In this document: positions 33,751 through 42,737 of the stretch, piece after piece
Position numbering within the stretch: the stretch's first letter is position 1
How the letters are laid out: every line of letters begins with the position of its first letter
Origin: an uncultured Clostridia bacterium
Lineage (GTDB): Bacteria; Bacillota; Clostridia; Oscillospirales; Acutalibacteraceae
Assembly: GCA_947631945.1 (NCBI GenBank)
Contig: CANRNI010000016.1
Span: 1 to 55,252, forward strand
Direction of reading: 5' to 3'
Length of the DNA: 55,252 nt
Notes under the pieces: generated by a model
What the model was told of the DNA's origin: nothing
The model's input: only the letters and a program-made list of their open reading frames with translations
Databases searched by the model: none
Made by a program: the position numbers and the translations under genes

Positions 33751-35991
33751 ATGGCAAGAAAGAAAAAAAGCGGCGAAGAAAAAAAATCGGAGGGACTCGG
33801 CTCTGATACTCATATTCTCGGAGCGGGCGAGGTTCAGCCGCAAATCATTACCGAAACTCTCGAAACCAATTATATGCCCTACGTTATGAGCGTTATACTT
33901 TCGCGCGCGATTCCCGAAATCGACGGCTTTAAGCCCTCCCACAGAAAGCTTTTGTATACGATGTACCTTATGGGGCTTTTAAACGGCACGAGAACGAAAT
34001 CCGCCAACATAGTGGGCAGAACGATGCAGCTTAATCCTCACGGCGACGCGGCGATTTATGAAACGATGGTGCGTCTGACGCGCGGCAATGAAACGCTGCT
34101 GCACCCGTTTGTTGATTCAAAGGGAAATTTCGGCAAAGCGTATTCTAAAAATATGGCGTACGCCGCTTCGCGTTATACCGAGGCAAAGCTCGATAAAATC
34201 TGCAACGAGCTTTTTAAGGATATTGATAAGGATACGGTCGATTTCGTTCCGAACTACGATAACACCATGAAAGAACCCACGCTTTTTCCCGTTACTTTTC
34301 CCAATATCCTTGTAAACAATAACACGGGCATCGCGGTAGGTATGGCGAGCAATATCTGCTCGTTCAATCTCAATGAAATATGTGAAACGACTATAGCTTT
34401 AATCAAAAATCCGAATCATGACGTATCCGAAACTCTTAAAGCTCCCGATTTCAGCGGCGGAGGCCTTCTTCTTTACGATAAGGAAAAGCTTGACGAGATA
34501 TACAAAACGGGCAAAGGCTCCATAAAGGTCAGGGCAAGATACAGCTATGACAAATCGAACAACTGTATTGACATAACCGAAATTCCGCCGTCAACCACAA
34601 GCGAAGCGATTATAGATAAAATAATAGAGCTTGCCAAAACCGGAAAGCTAAAGGAGATAAGCGACGTAAGAGACGAGACCGACAAGTCGGGTCTTAAAAT
34701 AACGATTGACTTAAAGCGCGGCGTTGACCAAGAGGCTCTAATGCTCAAGCTGTTCCAAAAAACTCCGCTTGAGGACGCGACTCCCTGTAACTTTAACGTA
34801 CTTATAGGCGGCGTTCCGAAGGTCCTGGGAGTAAGTGAAATTCTCGATGAATGGCTCGGCTTCAGGAGCGAATGTATTAAACGCAGAACAGCTTTCAATC
34901 TGCAAAAAGCGGAGGACAGACTTCATCTTCTGTTAGGGCTTCAAAAAATCCTCCTTGATATAGACAAAGCGATAAAAATTATACGCGAAACGCGGGAGGA
35001 AGCGGAGGTCGTGCCGAATCTTATGATAGGCTTCGGCATCGACGAAATACAGGCCGAATACGTTGCGGAAATAAAGCTAAGGCACCTCAACCGCGAATAC
35101 ATTCTCAAACGTCTCAACGATATAGAAGAACTGAAAAAAACCATAGACGATATGAATGATATCCTCGCACACAAGGAAAGGATTCAGAATATAATCGTTT
35201 CGGAGCTTCGGGACGTAATGAAAAAATACGGTCAGGCGCGAAAAACCGAAATTCTTTACGATTATTCCGAGGACGCGGCGGAATACCGTGATAATACTCC
35301 CGATTATCCTGTTCGTCTTTTCTTCACACACGACGGCTACTTTAAAAAAATAACTCCGCAGTCGCTCAGAATGAGCGGAAAGCATAAGCTGAAAGAAAAC
35401 GATTATATAACTCAGGAAACGGACGCGTCAAACACTGCCGAACTGCTGTTTTTCAGTGATAAATGTCAGACGTACAAATCGAGAGCGTGCGAATTTGACG
35501 ATACCAAAACAAGTCTTTTAGGCGATTACATTCCGTCCAAGCTCGATTTCGACAGCGGCGAAAACTGCGTCTATATGGCCGTTACGATTGATTACAAGGG
35601 ATATATGCTGTTTTTCTTTGAAAACGGCAAGGTGGCTAAAGTCGATATGTCCTCATACGAGACAAAGACAAACCGTAAAAAGCTTATAAACGCGTATTCC
35701 GATAAATCCCCTCTCGCCGCGGCGTTTGCCGTAACGGAGGACACCGATTTTGTTATAAAATCGACCTCGGGCAGACTGCTTATATTCAATTCGGGTTCCA
35801 TTGCGTCTAAAACGACCAAGAATACGCAGGGCGTGGCTGTTATGAATCTTAAAAAAGGTCACAGAGTCGCAGACGTGTCCTACTATAAGGACGGTATGTT
35901 TGTTAAACCGCAGAGATACAAAACCAAAACTCTGCCGTCGGCGGGAGCAATACTTGCCGCCGAGGATTCGGGAGAGCAGATGAGCTTTTGA
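33751..35991 (+). CDS. parC: Topoisomerase IV-type subunit A (DNA cleavage subunit)
   Basis: GyrA/ParC-family subunit, 746 residues, that cuts and rejoins DNA with a tyrosine in AASRYTEAK (Tyr142). The quinolone-binding helix region reads LNPHGDAAIYETMV (94-107): the usual Ser (Ser83 in E. coli GyrA) is Ala100 and the acidic partner is Glu104. The C-terminal part is shorter and less regular than a full gyrase beta-pinwheel; I see no GyrA box, which supports topoisomerase IV. GGGGAGG precedes the ATG. It forms an operon with parE and ends upstream of the terminator at 36122. Confidence 0.88.
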   Translation: MARKKKSGEEKKSEGLGSDTHILGAGEVQPQIITETLETNYMPYVMSVILSRAIPEIDGFKPSHRKLLYTMYLMGLLNGTRTKSANIVGRTMQLNPHGDAAIYETMVRLTRGNETLLHPFVDSKGNFGKAYSKNMAYAASRYTEAKLDKICNELFKDIDKDTVDFVPNYDNTMKEPTLFPVTFPNILVNNNTGIAVGMASNICSFNLNEICETTIALIKNPNHDVSETLKAPDFSGGGLLLYDKEKLDEIYKTGKGSIKVRARYSYDKSNNCIDITEIPPSTTSEAIIDKIIELAKTGKLKEISDVRDETDKSGLKITIDLKRGVDQEALMLKLFQKTPLEDATPCNFNVLIGGVPKVLGVSEILDEWLGFRSECIKRRTAFNLQKAEDRLHLLLGLQKILLDIDKAIKIIRETREEAEVVPNLMIGFGIDEIQAEYVAEIKLRHLNREYILKRLNDIEELKKTIDDMNDILAHKERIQNIIVSELRDVMKKYGQARKTEILYDYSEDAAEYRDNTPDYPVRLFFTHDGYFKKITPQSLRMSGKHKLKENDYITQETDASNTAELLFFSDKCQTYKSRACEFDDTKTSLLGDYIPSKLDFDSGENCVYMAVTIDYKGYMLFFFENGKVAKVDMSSYETKTNRKKLINAYSDKSPLAAAFAVTEDTDFVIKSTSGRLLIFNSGSIASKTTKNTQGVAVMNLKKGHRVADVSYYKDGMFVKPQRYKTKTLPSAGAILAAEDSGEQMSF

Positions 35992-36016
35992 TATTCAGCA
36001 TTTGTGTTTTTATATT

Positions 36017-36032
36017 TTACAAAATATTACAA
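36017..36032. promoter_or_regulatory. Possible OmpR-type direct repeat, site 1
   Basis: TTACAA-AATA-TTACAA, two hexamers in tandem at a 10-base period, the spacing used by OmpR-family dimers. The identical arrangement recurs at 38190-38205. The background is AT-rich, so chance is possible. Confidence 0.3.
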
Positions 36033-36121
36033 TAATATATTTGTCCGCTCTGTTAATAATATCAATGACGGATGCGATAAAAATATAAATTATAAAATAA
36101 GCGTTTGCAATTGTATCCGTA

Positions 36122-36153
36122 AGCCCGTACAGATTCTGTGCGGGCAGTTTTTT
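36122..36153 (+). terminator. Terminator after parC
   Basis: GCCCG-T-ACAGA pairs with TCTGT-G-CGGGC (one mismatch) and a run of six T follows. Confidence 0.85.
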
Positions 36154-36176
36154 GCGTTTGTCTTTAAAATTCAATA

Positions 36177-36205
36177 TTGATTCAATCGTGTTTTTCTATT
36201 ATAAT
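36177..36205 (+). promoter_or_regulatory. Promoter of the two-component operon
   Basis: TTGATT (36177-36182), 17 bases, TATAAT (36200-36205), 60 bases before the ATG. Confidence 0.75.
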
Positions 36206-36265
36206 ATTGTCGGATACAATTATATAGCAATACAAGATAATAATCAAAACGGAGGAATTGTAATT

Positions 36266-36943
36266 ATGCGTGTTCTTATTGTTGAAGACGAGGTTTCCCT
36301 CGCGGACGCCGTTACCGCCATACTTAAAAAGGAGCAGTATTTCGCGGACGCGGTTTACGACGGCAGGGACGGGCTTGATTATGCTTTAAGCGGTATTTAT
36401 GACCTTATTCTGCTCGATATCATGCTGCCTAAAATGAACGGTCTTGACGTTCTGAAAGCGATTCGTGAAAACGGTATATCAACTCCCGTCATGCTGCTTA
36501 CGGCAAGGACGGAGGTAAACGATAAAATAAAAGGTCTTGACTGCGGCGCAGACGATTACCTTACAAAACCCTTTAACAAGGGCGAGCTTTTGGCGAGAGT
36601 AAGGGCGCTTACGAGAAGAAAAGGCGAAATACCTTCAAACGAGCTTAAATTCGGAGACGTTACTTTAAACCAAAGCACTTATGAGCTTATATGCGGCGGT
36701 CTGTCCGTAAAGCTCGGCGCAAAGGAATTTAAAATAATGCAGATGCTTATGTTCGCTCCTAAAAATATAATTTCAAAGGACGAATTTATAGAAAAAATCT
36801 GGGGCTATGAAAGCGAAGCGGAATATAACAGCATCGAGGTATATATTTCATTTTTAAGAAAAAAGCTCGGAGCTATAAAGTCAAAAGTCCAAATAAAGGC
36901 TTCGAGAGGAATAGGCTATTATCTTGAGGATTCCGCGTCATGA
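36266..36943 (+). CDS. OmpR-family response regulator
   Basis: 225 residues: receiver domain with the acidic pocket (VEDE at 6-9), phosphorylation site Asp51 in LILLDIMLP, Thr in LLTAR and Lys in YLTKPF, then a winged-helix DNA-binding domain ending in IEVYISFLRKKLG and RGIGYYL. It would bind tandem direct repeats as a dimer. The ATG at 36266 has GGAGG; longer in-frame readings extend into the promoter. Its stop overlaps the kinase start as ATGA, so the two are coupled. Targets are unknown; the TTACAA-N4-TTACAA sites on either side of the operon are candidates, one being just upstream of the O-acetylation genes. Confidence 0.95.
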   Translation: MRVLIVEDEVSLADAVTAILKKEQYFADAVYDGRDGLDYALSGIYDLILLDIMLPKMNGLDVLKAIRENGISTPVMLLTARTEVNDKIKGLDCGADDYLTKPFNKGELLARVRALTRRKGEIPSNELKFGDVTLNQSTYELICGGLSVKLGAKEFKIMQMLMFAPKNIISKDEFIEKIWGYESEAEYNSIEVYISFLRKKLGAIKSKVQIKASRGIGYYLEDSAS

Positions 36944-38172
36944 ATATGATTAAAAAGACAAGGTATAAATTTATGGGGATAACTCTCGCAGCTATCTCCC
37001 TTGTTCTTATACTTATTTTGGGTCTTTTGAACGTGTCCGTTTACGGCGCGATTTATTTTACCGCAAAAGAGAATATTGAAGAGATTCGCGACAGACGCGG
37101 TTTTATTTTCAGCTCGGCTCCGAGCGAACTGCCGGGAGGAAGAGACGATTCAATACCCGTAATATCCGACGTATCGGGCAAAACATCATATATGTATATA
37201 AAAATAAACAACAGAACTCGGACGCCATTTATAACTACGAATATGAGCGATACATATTCCTCCAACGAGATATTTTACCTTGCCGAAACGCTCTCCGAAT
37301 CCGGCAAGGAAAAGGGTATGTACAACAATATGATGTACGAGGTATCGAAAGATGATTTAAATACCGTAGTCGTTATTATTGATATGTCAAACGATTTAAG
37401 CCTTATGCACAATCTTTATAAAGTATCGCTGGTTATTATAATATTCAGTATATTATTCGTGTATATCTTTTCATATTTTCTTTCAAAATGGGCAATAAAG
37501 CCCGTTAAAAACGCGTTTGAAAATCAGAGGAGATTTATTTCCGACGCAAGCCATGAGCTTAAAACTCCGCTTACCGTCATATCCGCTAACGCCGACGTTC
37601 TTGAATCGGAAATAGGCGAAAATAAATGGCTCGGCAATATAAAATCCCAGTCGGTAATAATGTCTCAGCTTGTTTATGATTTGCTCGACCTCGCAAAGCT
37701 TGACGAGACAAAGGGCGATATGGAAATGAAGGAGTTTGATTTAAGCAGCGTCGTACTCGGCAAGGCTCTTGAATTTGAGTGTACGGCGTTCGAAAATCAT
37801 AAGCACTTTGAGCAGAATATAAAGGAAAATATAAAATATACGGGCAACGAGGATTCGATAAAGCATCTTATTTCCATACTCATAGACAACGCGATAAAAC
37901 ATTCGGAGGAGAACGGTACTGTAAGAGTAACGCTCACGACAAACGGCGGCAAAAAAATATTTCAGGTTTATAATACGGGAAACGGTATAAAAGACGACGA
38001 AAAGGACAAGATTTTTAATCGTTTCTACAGAAGCGATAAATCGCGCTCAAAGGAAACGGGCGGCTACGGCTTGGGACTTGCGATAGCAAAAGCGACGGCC
38101 GAAGCTCACAAGGGAACCATAAGCGTTGACGGCGAAGAAGGAAAATGGATAAGCTTTACGGTAGTTTTATAA
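36940..38172 (+). CDS. Sensor histidine kinase
   Basis: A 410-residue membrane kinase. Transmembrane helices at about 12-36 and 160-184 flank an extracellular domain of about 120 residues, too short for a PAS/CACHE call by eye. The dimerisation helix holds His205 in SDASHELKTPLT. The ATPase part has the N box IDNAIKHSEENG, G1 NTGNGIKDDE, F box FNRFYRSDKSRS and G2 GGYGLGLAIA. It phosphorylates the response regulator encoded just upstream. What it senses is not visible; position before wall O-acetylation genes suggests an envelope cue. Confidence 0.95.
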   Translation: MNMIKKTRYKFMGITLAAISLVLILILGLLNVSVYGAIYFTAKENIEEIRDRRGFIFSSAPSELPGGRDDSIPVISDVSGKTSYMYIKINNRTRTPFITTNMSDTYSSNEIFYLAETLSESGKEKGMYNNMMYEVSKDDLNTVVVIIDMSNDLSLMHNLYKVSLVIIIFSILFVYIFSYFLSKWAIKPVKNAFENQRRFISDASHELKTPLTVISANADVLESEIGENKWLGNIKSQSVIMSQLVYDLLDLAKLDETKGDMEMKEFDLSSVVLGKALEFECTAFENHKHFEQNIKENIKYTGNEDSIKHLISILIDNAIKHSEENGTVRVTLTTNGGKKIFQVYNTGNGIKDDEKDKIFNRFYRSDKSRSKETGGYGLGLAIAKATAEAHKGTISVDGEEGKWISFTVVL

Positions 38173-38189
38173 AAAAATGAATAAAAATG

Positions 38190-38205
38190 TTACAAATTGT
38201 TACAA
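38190..38205. promoter_or_regulatory. Possible OmpR-type direct repeat, site 2
   Basis: TTACAA-ATTG-TTACAA, about 15 bases upstream of the -35 box of the MBOAT operon, a usual place for an OmpR-type activator. Confidence 0.35.
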
Positions 38206-38219
38206 ACAATAAAACACAC

Positions 38220-38248
38220 TTGATTATAGTAAAATTATGTTGCATAAT
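38220..38248 (+). promoter_or_regulatory. Promoter of the MBOAT-DHHW operon
   Basis: TTGATT (38220-38225), 17 bases, CATAAT (38243-38248). A weak -35 box would fit activator dependence. Confidence 0.55.
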
Positions 38249-38309
38249 AAAATGTACTCAGGTTTTATCTGATTTGCCGTGAATTTCGGTGCCGCGGGGT
38301 GTGTATTAT

Positions 38310-39788
38310 ATGGTCTTTTCAAGTCTTACTTTTATTTGTATATTTTTGCCTCTGAATTTATTTGCATATTATATTCCGAGTAAAAACAGTACGAGAAATA
38401 TAATAATGCTTATTTTTTCGCTTATTTTTTACGCGTGGGGAGAGCCGTCATATATTTTTCTTTTGCTGTTTATGACTTTCGCCTGCTGGTTTTACGCTCT
38501 GCTCATAGAGAAATTTAAAAACGAGGGGAATAAAAGAAAGGCCAAGCTTTGCCTTACAGCCGCCTGCGCAGTTGCCATAGGAATAATTGCGATATTCAAG
38601 TACTCGTCGTTTTTTCTTGAAAATCTCAAGGCGGTAACGGGGTTCCCGAAAACCATTAAAAATATAGCCCTGCCAATAGGCATATCGTTTTATACTTTTC
38701 AGCTTTTATCCTACGTTGTCGACGTTTACAGGGGAAACGCCGCCGCGCAGAAAAAATATACAAATTTGCTGCTTTACGCCGGCTTGTACCACCAGTGCAT
38801 AGCGGGTCCCATAGTAAGATATTCCGATATCGAAAACGAAATAATGAACAGAAAACCCTCCATGAGCGATTTTAACAAGGGTGTTATGAGATTTTCATCG
38901 GGACTTGCAAAAAAGGTCATATTCGCAAACTCCTGCGGAGCGATTACCGACGCTCTTTTAATAGGCGATTCCGAGCTTTCAAACGCCGCCATGCTTACGG
39001 AAAATATCGCAAAGCTGTCAAGCAGCTCCGCTTTATCTGTCTGGTTCGGAATACTGATATATATGCTTCAAATATATCTTGATTTCTCGGCTTATTCCGA
39101 TATGGCGATAGGCATGGGGCTTATGACGGGCTTCCATTATAAAGAGAATTTCAATTATCCGTACGTTTCCTCATCGGTAACGGAATTTTGGAGAAGATGG
39201 CATATATCGCTCGGTTCTTTTTTCAGGGATTATGTGTATATTCCTCTCGGCGGCAACAGAAAAGGAAAAATCAGAACTGTTTTTAATCTCCTCGTCGTAT
39301 GGGCTTTGACGGGGCTTTGGCACGGAGCCTCATGGAATTACGTTTTATGGGGACTTTATTTCTTTGTTTTCATAGCGCTTGAAAAGCTCTTTTTTGCCGA
39401 TATTCTTAAAAAACTGCCAAAGTGGGTCGGTCACGCTTATCTGCTTGTCGTGGTTTATTTCGGCTGGGTGCTGTTTAAGTTTGAGGATATGTCCCTTGTT
39501 GGAACGGCGCTTAAAGGTATGTTCTGCCTTAACGGAAATCCTTTCGCGACGCATGAAGCCTTTGCCTATATAGCGGATAATCTCCTGTTTATAGTTTTCG
39601 CGTGTCTTGCCTGTACTCCCATTGTAAAGCATCTCAAGAGCATGATAAATCATTTTTCAAAGAAAAGACAGTCCGTCAATATTATCTACTCTGTTTTCAG
39701 AGCCTTGATACCGTCAGTGCTTGTAATAATATCGGCCATATGTCTTGTAGGCGATTCATACAACCCGTTTTTGTATTTCAGGTTCTGA
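38310..39788 (+). CDS. MBOAT-family O-acyltransferase (AlgI/DltB type)
   Basis: A 492-residue multi-pass membrane protein of the AlgI/PatA branch of MBOAT proteins, which move acetyl groups across the membrane for polysaccharide or wall O-acetylation. Signature segments: LPIGISFYTFQLLSYVVDVY, YLDFSAYSDMAIGMG, VTEFWRRWHISLGSF and the catalytic histidine in LTGLWHGASWNYVLWG. The ATG at 38310 has a GGGG site and gives the normal MVFSSLTF start; a GTG at 38289 is less likely. The DHHW gene follows after 19 bases, the usual partner that completes transfer outside. Target polymer unknown. Confidence 0.93.
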   Translation: MVFSSLTFICIFLPLNLFAYYIPSKNSTRNIIMLIFSLIFYAWGEPSYIFLLLFMTFACWFYALLIEKFKNEGNKRKAKLCLTAACAVAIGIIAIFKYSSFFLENLKAVTGFPKTIKNIALPIGISFYTFQLLSYVVDVYRGNAAAQKKYTNLLLYAGLYHQCIAGPIVRYSDIENEIMNRKPSMSDFNKGVMRFSSGLAKKVIFANSCGAITDALLIGDSELSNAAMLTENIAKLSSSSALSVWFGILIYMLQIYLDFSAYSDMAIGMGLMTGFHYKENFNYPYVSSSVTEFWRRWHISLGSFFRDYVYIPLGGNRKGKIRTVFNLLVVWALTGLWHGASWNYVLWGLYFFVFIALEKLFFADILKKLPKWVGHAYLLVVVYFGWVLFKFEDMSLVGTALKGMFCLNGNPFATHEAFAYIADNLLFIVFACLACTPIVKHLKSMINHFSKKRQSVNIIYSVFRALIPSVLVIISAICLVGDSYNPFLYFRF

Positions 39789-39807
39789 GGATTAGGAGGA
39801 AACGTTT

Positions 39808-41409
39808 ATGGAAAATGAAAATAAAAATAAAAATAAAAAATATGAAATAGGAAAAGACAGAATAAGAGAAGACCCGTATGACGGATTATTTGACAATGAC
39901 GGCTCGTACAGCGGTCTGTTTAAAAACGCTCCGATAAAAGAAGAAGAAGAAGAAGAAAATAACGCCGAAGCTAAAAAAAACACGTCAAATAAAAAGACCG
40001 AAAAGCCTAAAAACAGCGGCGGAAAAAAGTTTAAAAATAAAAATACCATAGTAATACGCAGGCTTTCATATTTTGCCGCTTCCCTACTGTTTATAATCAC
40101 TCTCACCGCAATGTTTGGACTGTCGTTTGATTTTCCCGACAGAAAATCGTTTTCGGAAAGTGAAAAAAGAGAGCTTGCCGAATTTCCGAAGCTTACTTTA
40201 TCATCGCTTTTCAGCGGAGATTATTTTGACGGGATAAACCTCTGGTTTTCCGACACTTTTCCGTTAAGGGACAACTTTGTTGCATTGGCGAACAGAATAA
40301 AAACGCTTGTCGGGATAGGAGATTCAATACACAATTTTTCGGAAAACGGCGGCGACGAGATACCCGAAACCGACGACGAAACGCAAACGGATTTTGTTGA
40401 TATAGAAGCGGCTCAGCCCGAAAAAGCGGAAGAAAACGACCTTATGAAGCCGGCGCTTCCGAACTCGGGCGAGAATGCGACGGCTGCGCAGGCTCAGGGG
40501 GACAACGTTATAGAGCAGCAGTTAAACTCAATATATATTTACGGAAATACAGCGTACGAATACTATAACTTTTCACAGAGTACGGCGGATAAATATATAA
40601 GCGCCGTAAATAAAGCCGCCGACGAGGCAAAGGCAAACGGAATAAACCTTTACAATATGGTTATTCCCACAAGCATAGATATAACGCTTAACGAAAAATC
40701 GAGAAGCAAGCTCAATTCTTCCGACCAAAAGGAAGCCATAAGCTATATTTATTCAAAAATGAACGATAATGTAAAAACCGTTCAGATTTTTGATTTGCTG
40801 AAAGCTCACAAAGACGAATATATTTACTTCCGCACAGACCATCATTGGACTGCTCTCGGAGCTTACTACGCGTATGCGCAGTATATGACGGTCAAGGGCG
40901 GGAAATATGAGCTTCTCAGTAACTTTACCGAATATGAGTTCAGTCCTTATCTCGGCTCGTTCTATAACAGCTCGGGAAAAAGCGCATCATTGGCGCAAAC
41001 GCCCGATTCGGTATTCGCTTATAAATCAAAATATAATATAAGCTTTAAAATGAGACAGCAGGGAGATACCGATTATACGGAATGGCCGCTTATATGCGAC
41101 GCAACTGACTATTCCGAATCAAATAAATACCTTTGCTTTATAGGCGGAGACAATCCGATTTCCGTGATAGAAAATAACGACATGACGGACGGAGAAACGT
41201 GCGTACTTGTAAAAGAATCATTCGGAAACGCTTTCGCGCCTTATCTCGCCTGCAATTACAAATATGTATACGTAATAGATTACAGATATTTCAGTGAGGA
41301 TATCACAGCCTTCGCGAAAGAAAAGGGCGCTTCGGATATAATAATACAGAGCAATATTTCAATGACAAGGAACGCCTCCCTTGTTGATAAACTCGCCGCT
41401 TCCGTCTGA
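39808..41409 (+). CDS. DHHW-family (AlgJ/AlgX-like) O-acetylation partner
   Basis: A 533-residue protein with a highly charged, Lys/Glu/Asn-rich cytoplasmic N-terminus (1-85), one transmembrane helix (about 90-110) and an extracellular SGNH-like domain of the DHHW family. The name-giving motif is in YFRTDHHWTALGAYY near residue 345, and the serine region appears in LVKESFGNAFAPYLAC. Such proteins take acetyl from the MBOAT channel and place it on the extracellular polymer. A long Glu/Asp/Gln-rich insert lies at about 185-240. RBS TTAGGAGG precedes the ATG. The operon ends at a clear terminator. Confidence 0.9.
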   Translation: MENENKNKNKKYEIGKDRIREDPYDGLFDNDGSYSGLFKNAPIKEEEEEENNAEAKKNTSNKKTEKPKNSGGKKFKNKNTIVIRRLSYFAASLLFIITLTAMFGLSFDFPDRKSFSESEKRELAEFPKLTLSSLFSGDYFDGINLWFSDTFPLRDNFVALANRIKTLVGIGDSIHNFSENGGDEIPETDDETQTDFVDIEAAQPEKAEENDLMKPALPNSGENATAAQAQGDNVIEQQLNSIYIYGNTAYEYYNFSQSTADKYISAVNKAADEAKANGINLYNMVIPTSIDITLNEKSRSKLNSSDQKEAISYIYSKMNDNVKTVQIFDLLKAHKDEYIYFRTDHHWTALGAYYAYAQYMTVKGGKYELLSNFTEYEFSPYLGSFYNSSGKSASLAQTPDSVFAYKSKYNISFKMRQQGDTDYTEWPLICDATDYSESNKYLCFIGGDNPISVIENNDMTDGETCVLVKESFGNAFAPYLACNYKYVYVIDYRYFSEDITAFAKEKGASDIIIQSNISMTRNASLVDKLAASV

Positions 41410-41425
41410 TTGATTACACATAAGT

Positions 41426-41470
41426 CAATATCGGAGATTGATACTATATTGTCAATCTCCGATTTTTTTG
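41426..41470 (+). terminator. Terminator after the DHHW gene
   Basis: AATCGGAGATTGA-type stem (ATCGGAGATTGA with TCAATCTCCGAT) and TTTTTTTG. The remaining 150 bases to the next gene hold one weak inverted pairing (GCCGTAA...TTACGGC, 41551-41600) in the leader. Confidence 0.85.
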
Positions 41471-41620
41471 TATGAAAAAGTCAATATTTGCAAATTAATG
41501 ATATAAAATTTTTTTTGTATTACTTCTTTCCGCCGTGAAAACATATAAATGCCGTAAAATTACGCGGATGCTGTAAAAATCAGTTAAAAAAGCATTACGG
41601 CACTTGAAGGAGTTTTTATT

Positions 41621-42232
41621 ATGAAAAGATTTTATTCATTTATCGCGGCGGTTATTTTATTTTTATCATGTTCATGTATAAGAACGTCAGCCGCGAACGT
41701 ATTGACGCATACTGTTGTCAAGGGCGATTCTCTGTGGAAAATCGCCGTAAAATATCAAATCGGGCTTAGTGAAATAATAGAGGCCAATCCGCAGTTTCCG
41801 AATCCCGATTTGATATATCCCGGGCAGACGATATATATTCCCGTTCTCGATTCAACGGTAACTTCTTATGAGGAAAGGGTCGCCGAGCTTGTCAATGATA
41901 TCAGAGTAAAAAACGGACTCGGCAAGCTTACCCTGAACTGGGAGCTGAGCCGCGTCGCGAGATATAAATCTCAGGATATGCACGACAGAAAATATTTTTC
42001 CCATACAAGCCCGACTTACGGCTCGCCCTTCGATATGATAAAGAACTTCGGGATTTCTTACCGTTCGGCGGGAGAAAATATCGCTCAGGGCTATAAAACT
42101 CCCGACGCGGTTGTAAACGGCTGGATGAATTCGAGCGGACACAGAGCGAATATACTAAACGCTTCCTATACTCAAATCGGCGTCGGATACGTTTCCGACG
42201 GAAATTATTGGACGCAGATGTTTATAGGATAG
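41621..42232 (+). CDS. Secreted LysM-CAP domain protein
   Basis: 203 residues: signal peptide (1-24), one LysM domain (about 28-72, HTVVKGDSLWKIAVKYQIG ending PGQTIYIPV) that binds peptidoglycan, and a CAP/SCP domain (about 86-203) with RVAELVNDIRVKNG, MHDRKYFSHTSP, GENIAQGY and GWMNSSGHRANIL. It is the SafA/YkwD-like layout common in spore-forming Firmicutes and their relatives. Biochemical role of bacterial CAP domains is not settled. GAAGGAG precedes the ATG. A short repeat element begins only 4 bases after the stop codon. Confidence 0.93.
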   Translation: MKRFYSFIAAVILFLSCSCIRTSAANVLTHTVVKGDSLWKIAVKYQIGLSEIIEANPQFPNPDLIYPGQTIYIPVLDSTVTSYEERVAELVNDIRVKNGLGKLTLNWELSRVARYKSQDMHDRKYFSHTSPTYGSPFDMIKNFGISYRSAGENIAQGYKTPDAVVNGWMNSSGHRANILNASYTQIGVGYVSDGNYWTQMFIG

Positions 42233-42235
42233 CAT

Positions 42236-42298
42236 GGGAAACACCGATTAAATCCGGCGGCACAATCTGCACGTTTGATTTAACAGGTGTTTCCTTAA
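42236..42298. mobile_element. Short copy of the variant-end repeat
   Basis: GGGAAACACCGATTAAATC and GATTTAACAGGTGTTTCC are inverted ends with about 25 bases between, one half reading ACAATCTGCACG as in the long copies. It is the variant-end counterpart of the short element at 7259. Confidence 0.7.
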
Positions 42299-42531
42299 CT
42301 TTATGTTTTTTTCAAGTTAATTTTAAGCAACAGCGGTTATATTAATATCACAAGATGCATCAATCAAGGTCAGCTGTCCTGACCGTTGCAAAAGAAAACG
42401 CATAAAAAGGACAGACAAATTACTCCTGTCTTCGGACGATTACATACAGTACACTACCTCTTAAAATTCCGAGCGCGGCCATTGAAAAATGACCGCGTTT
42501 CGGCGTTTATTTTAATTTTTTCCGGAAAAGC
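42299..42531. other. Intergenic stretch between two repeat copies
   Basis: Contains small hairpins (AAGGTCAGCTGTCCTGACC at about 42367 and a GCGGCCATTGAAAAATGACCGC pairing around 42474-42496) but no frame with a ribosome site. With its flanking repeats it makes the 505-base gap between the LysM-CAP and SDR genes. Confidence 0.45.
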
Positions 42532-42709
42532 TAAGGAAGCACTGATTAAATCGAACGTGCAGATTGCGTTATGAGATTTTTCGTCAGATTGACAAAAGTG
42601 ACGCAGGAATACTGACGTATTTCAAGGAGCTTTTGGCAAAAATGACGGGAAATCGCGGCGCAAGATGTGCGTTTAGCCGTCAGGCGTGATTTATTCAGTG
42701 GTTCCCTAA
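42532..42709 (+). mobile_element. 178-bp element with variant ends
   Basis: The ends are TAAGGAAGCACTGATTAAATC and its imperfect inverse, unlike the GGCAATACCGC ends of the other long copies. The inner block from ATGAGATTTTTCGTCAG to TTTTGGCAAAAATGACGG is nearly identical to theirs and keeps the conserved reading frame open. It lies in the leader of the SDR gene. Confidence 0.85.
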
Positions 42710-42737
42710 TACTGAAATAATTTAAGAGGTGAATAAA

